DNA of 64,000 nucleotides from Gibbula magus (taxonomy: Eukaryota > Mollusca > Gastropoda > Trochida > Trochidae): assembly GCA_936450465.1 (NCBI GenBank), contig OW388296.1:42512448-42576447 (forward strand). The letters are read 5' to 3'. Positions 63,257 to 64,000 of the stretch are shown here, piece after piece (the first letter of the stretch is position 1; each line of letters opens with the position of its first letter). The notes under the pieces were generated by a model, which was given only the letters and a program-made list of their open reading frames with translations, did no database searches and had not been told where the DNA came from. Position numbers and translations under genes: made by a program.

Positions 63257-63413
63257 ATAAGGATAAGCCATGATACCGAGGATATGGTAAGGTTGTGGGC
63301 CCTGATAGGAAGGAAAAACCCGAGGATGCGAAGCATCCGAAGGTTTTTCCTGACTATCAGGGTCTACAACCTTACCATATCCGAGGTAGAATGGCTTATC
63401 TATATTATCAACC
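63247..63413. mobile_element. 167-bp near-perfect palindrome, family P copy 2
   Basis: From GGTTGATAATATAAGGATAAGCC to ..GGCTTATCTATATTATCAACC the two halves are inverted copies with few mismatches, centred on GGATGC-GAA-GCATCC. It overlaps the end of repeat R. Copy 1 at 60657 has degraded outer arms. Confidence 0.8.
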
Positions 63414-63561
63414 GTTTTTAAGTATAAAAGACGCTTTCTTATCCCGTTATCGAATACCCCGGATTCTATATAGAGTCGTTCGTAAAATCCTTGTTCACTG
63501 TCTCAATCCCAGTACGGCAAAGATTCCTATGTAAGGTTCTTCTTGACTGTTGTCTTCCATG

Positions 63562-63778
63562 TGCCTTCGTGGCCCAGCAGTCTAAGGCGTTAAATTATGA
63601 AAGACTGGTTTTACTGGGCGTGTTCGAGACGCACTTTCGTCAAAACATTTGCATTTCACAATGTGCTATATTTAAGAAATCTTTCAAAATAGTTAAAAAT
63701 AGTTTCTTCAGATCTTTACTTTCAAGCCGTAATCTTAGCAATTTTATCAGGGTTTACAATCATTATAATTCATTCCAA
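63562..63778 (+). mobile_element. tRNA-like SINE, family B, copy 2
   Basis: A-box-like TGGCCCAGCAGTCTAAGGCG and B-box-like GTGTTCGAGACGC (63620-63632), with the same body as copy 1. It again lies about 150 bp after a family P hairpin. Confidence 0.6.
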
Positions 63779-63863
63779 CCCTCCTGGAGAGTCCCTCGTA
63801 CCGGGTGATACGGTTTAGAAAGGTAGTTTCAAGTATCACAATATATGGTTGGTAGGTTGATAA
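63779..63863 (+). repeat. Direct repeat R, copy 2
   Basis: A shorter version of the sequence at 63147-63256; the internal ACTTCCAATGTTGTAA and GCC blocks are missing. The remaining DNA to 64000 shows nothing recognisable. Confidence 0.75.
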
Positions 63864-64000
63864 ACGAAGATAAGGCGCATCATAAATCTACACAAAAGGC
63901 AATAAAAGCTCTCATACCAAATGTTTACGAGAGCATGACGTCACGGGAATTTATACTTTTCCTGCCCTACATATGTTATCAGTTAAGGAGAGATGGGACC

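Overview
The window looks like AT-rich intergenic and intronic DNA from an invertebrate animal, most likely a mollusc (inference). The reasons are an intron-containing AIG1/GIMAP GTPase gene of the type expanded in molluscs, a tRNA-headed SINE whose tail (GATATAAGTGAAATACTC..GGCGGCGTTAAACCA plus short CTCAC-like repeats) resembles molluscan SINEs, and a dense mix of Penelope-like, non-LTR, Helitron/HINE-like and palindromic DNA elements. There are no operons, ribosome binding sites or other bacterial features.

Layout. 1-1.76 kb, minus strand: the 3' part of one host gene. A RanBP2-type zinc-finger exon (1604-1759) splices in matching phase to a large exon (102-1237) with an intact AIG1 GTPase domain, a charged coiled coil and a hydrophobic C-terminal tail. 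It is the only convincing host gene. 1.9-6.1 kb: a hairpin element, a GC-rich retroelement remnant (2.23-3.6 kb), a HINE-like element (4317-5316) and a dead reverse transcriptase fragment.

6.18-44.14 kb: a 38-kb macrosatellite of 14 head-to-tail units, about 2.37-2.39 kb each in intact form. Twelve units carry the same 318-bp SINE at the same site. Two (around 32.7 and 40.3 kb) are SINE-free and show the pre-insertion target. Unit 8 is interrupted by a 3463-bp CACTA-like transposon with a 3-bp target duplication. Units 9 and 12 each carry an identical 966-bp HINE-like insertion plus a 210-bp deletion, so a block was copied 7577 bp apart. The last unit keeps a ~150-bp module that the other units lack. 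An 89-codon ORF is open in nine units and broken in five.

44.1-64 kb: a TE graveyard. It contains a non-LTR zf-RVT tail, a pogo-like terminus, a decayed Penelope-like GIY-YIG domain followed by a hammerhead-ribozyme-like core and an inverted (TA)n palindrome, a 492-bp TA-duplicating MITE, three more RT C-terminal fragments, hairpin MITEs, a second tRNA-like SINE family, and a TIR element (61170-62833) filled with an alternating A/B ~151-bp satellite.

No new multi-gene system is evident. The items most worth following up are the zinc finger-GIMAP architecture, the macrosatellite with its built-in insertion chronology, the HINE and CACTA-like elements, and the Penelope-associated ribozyme-like sequence.
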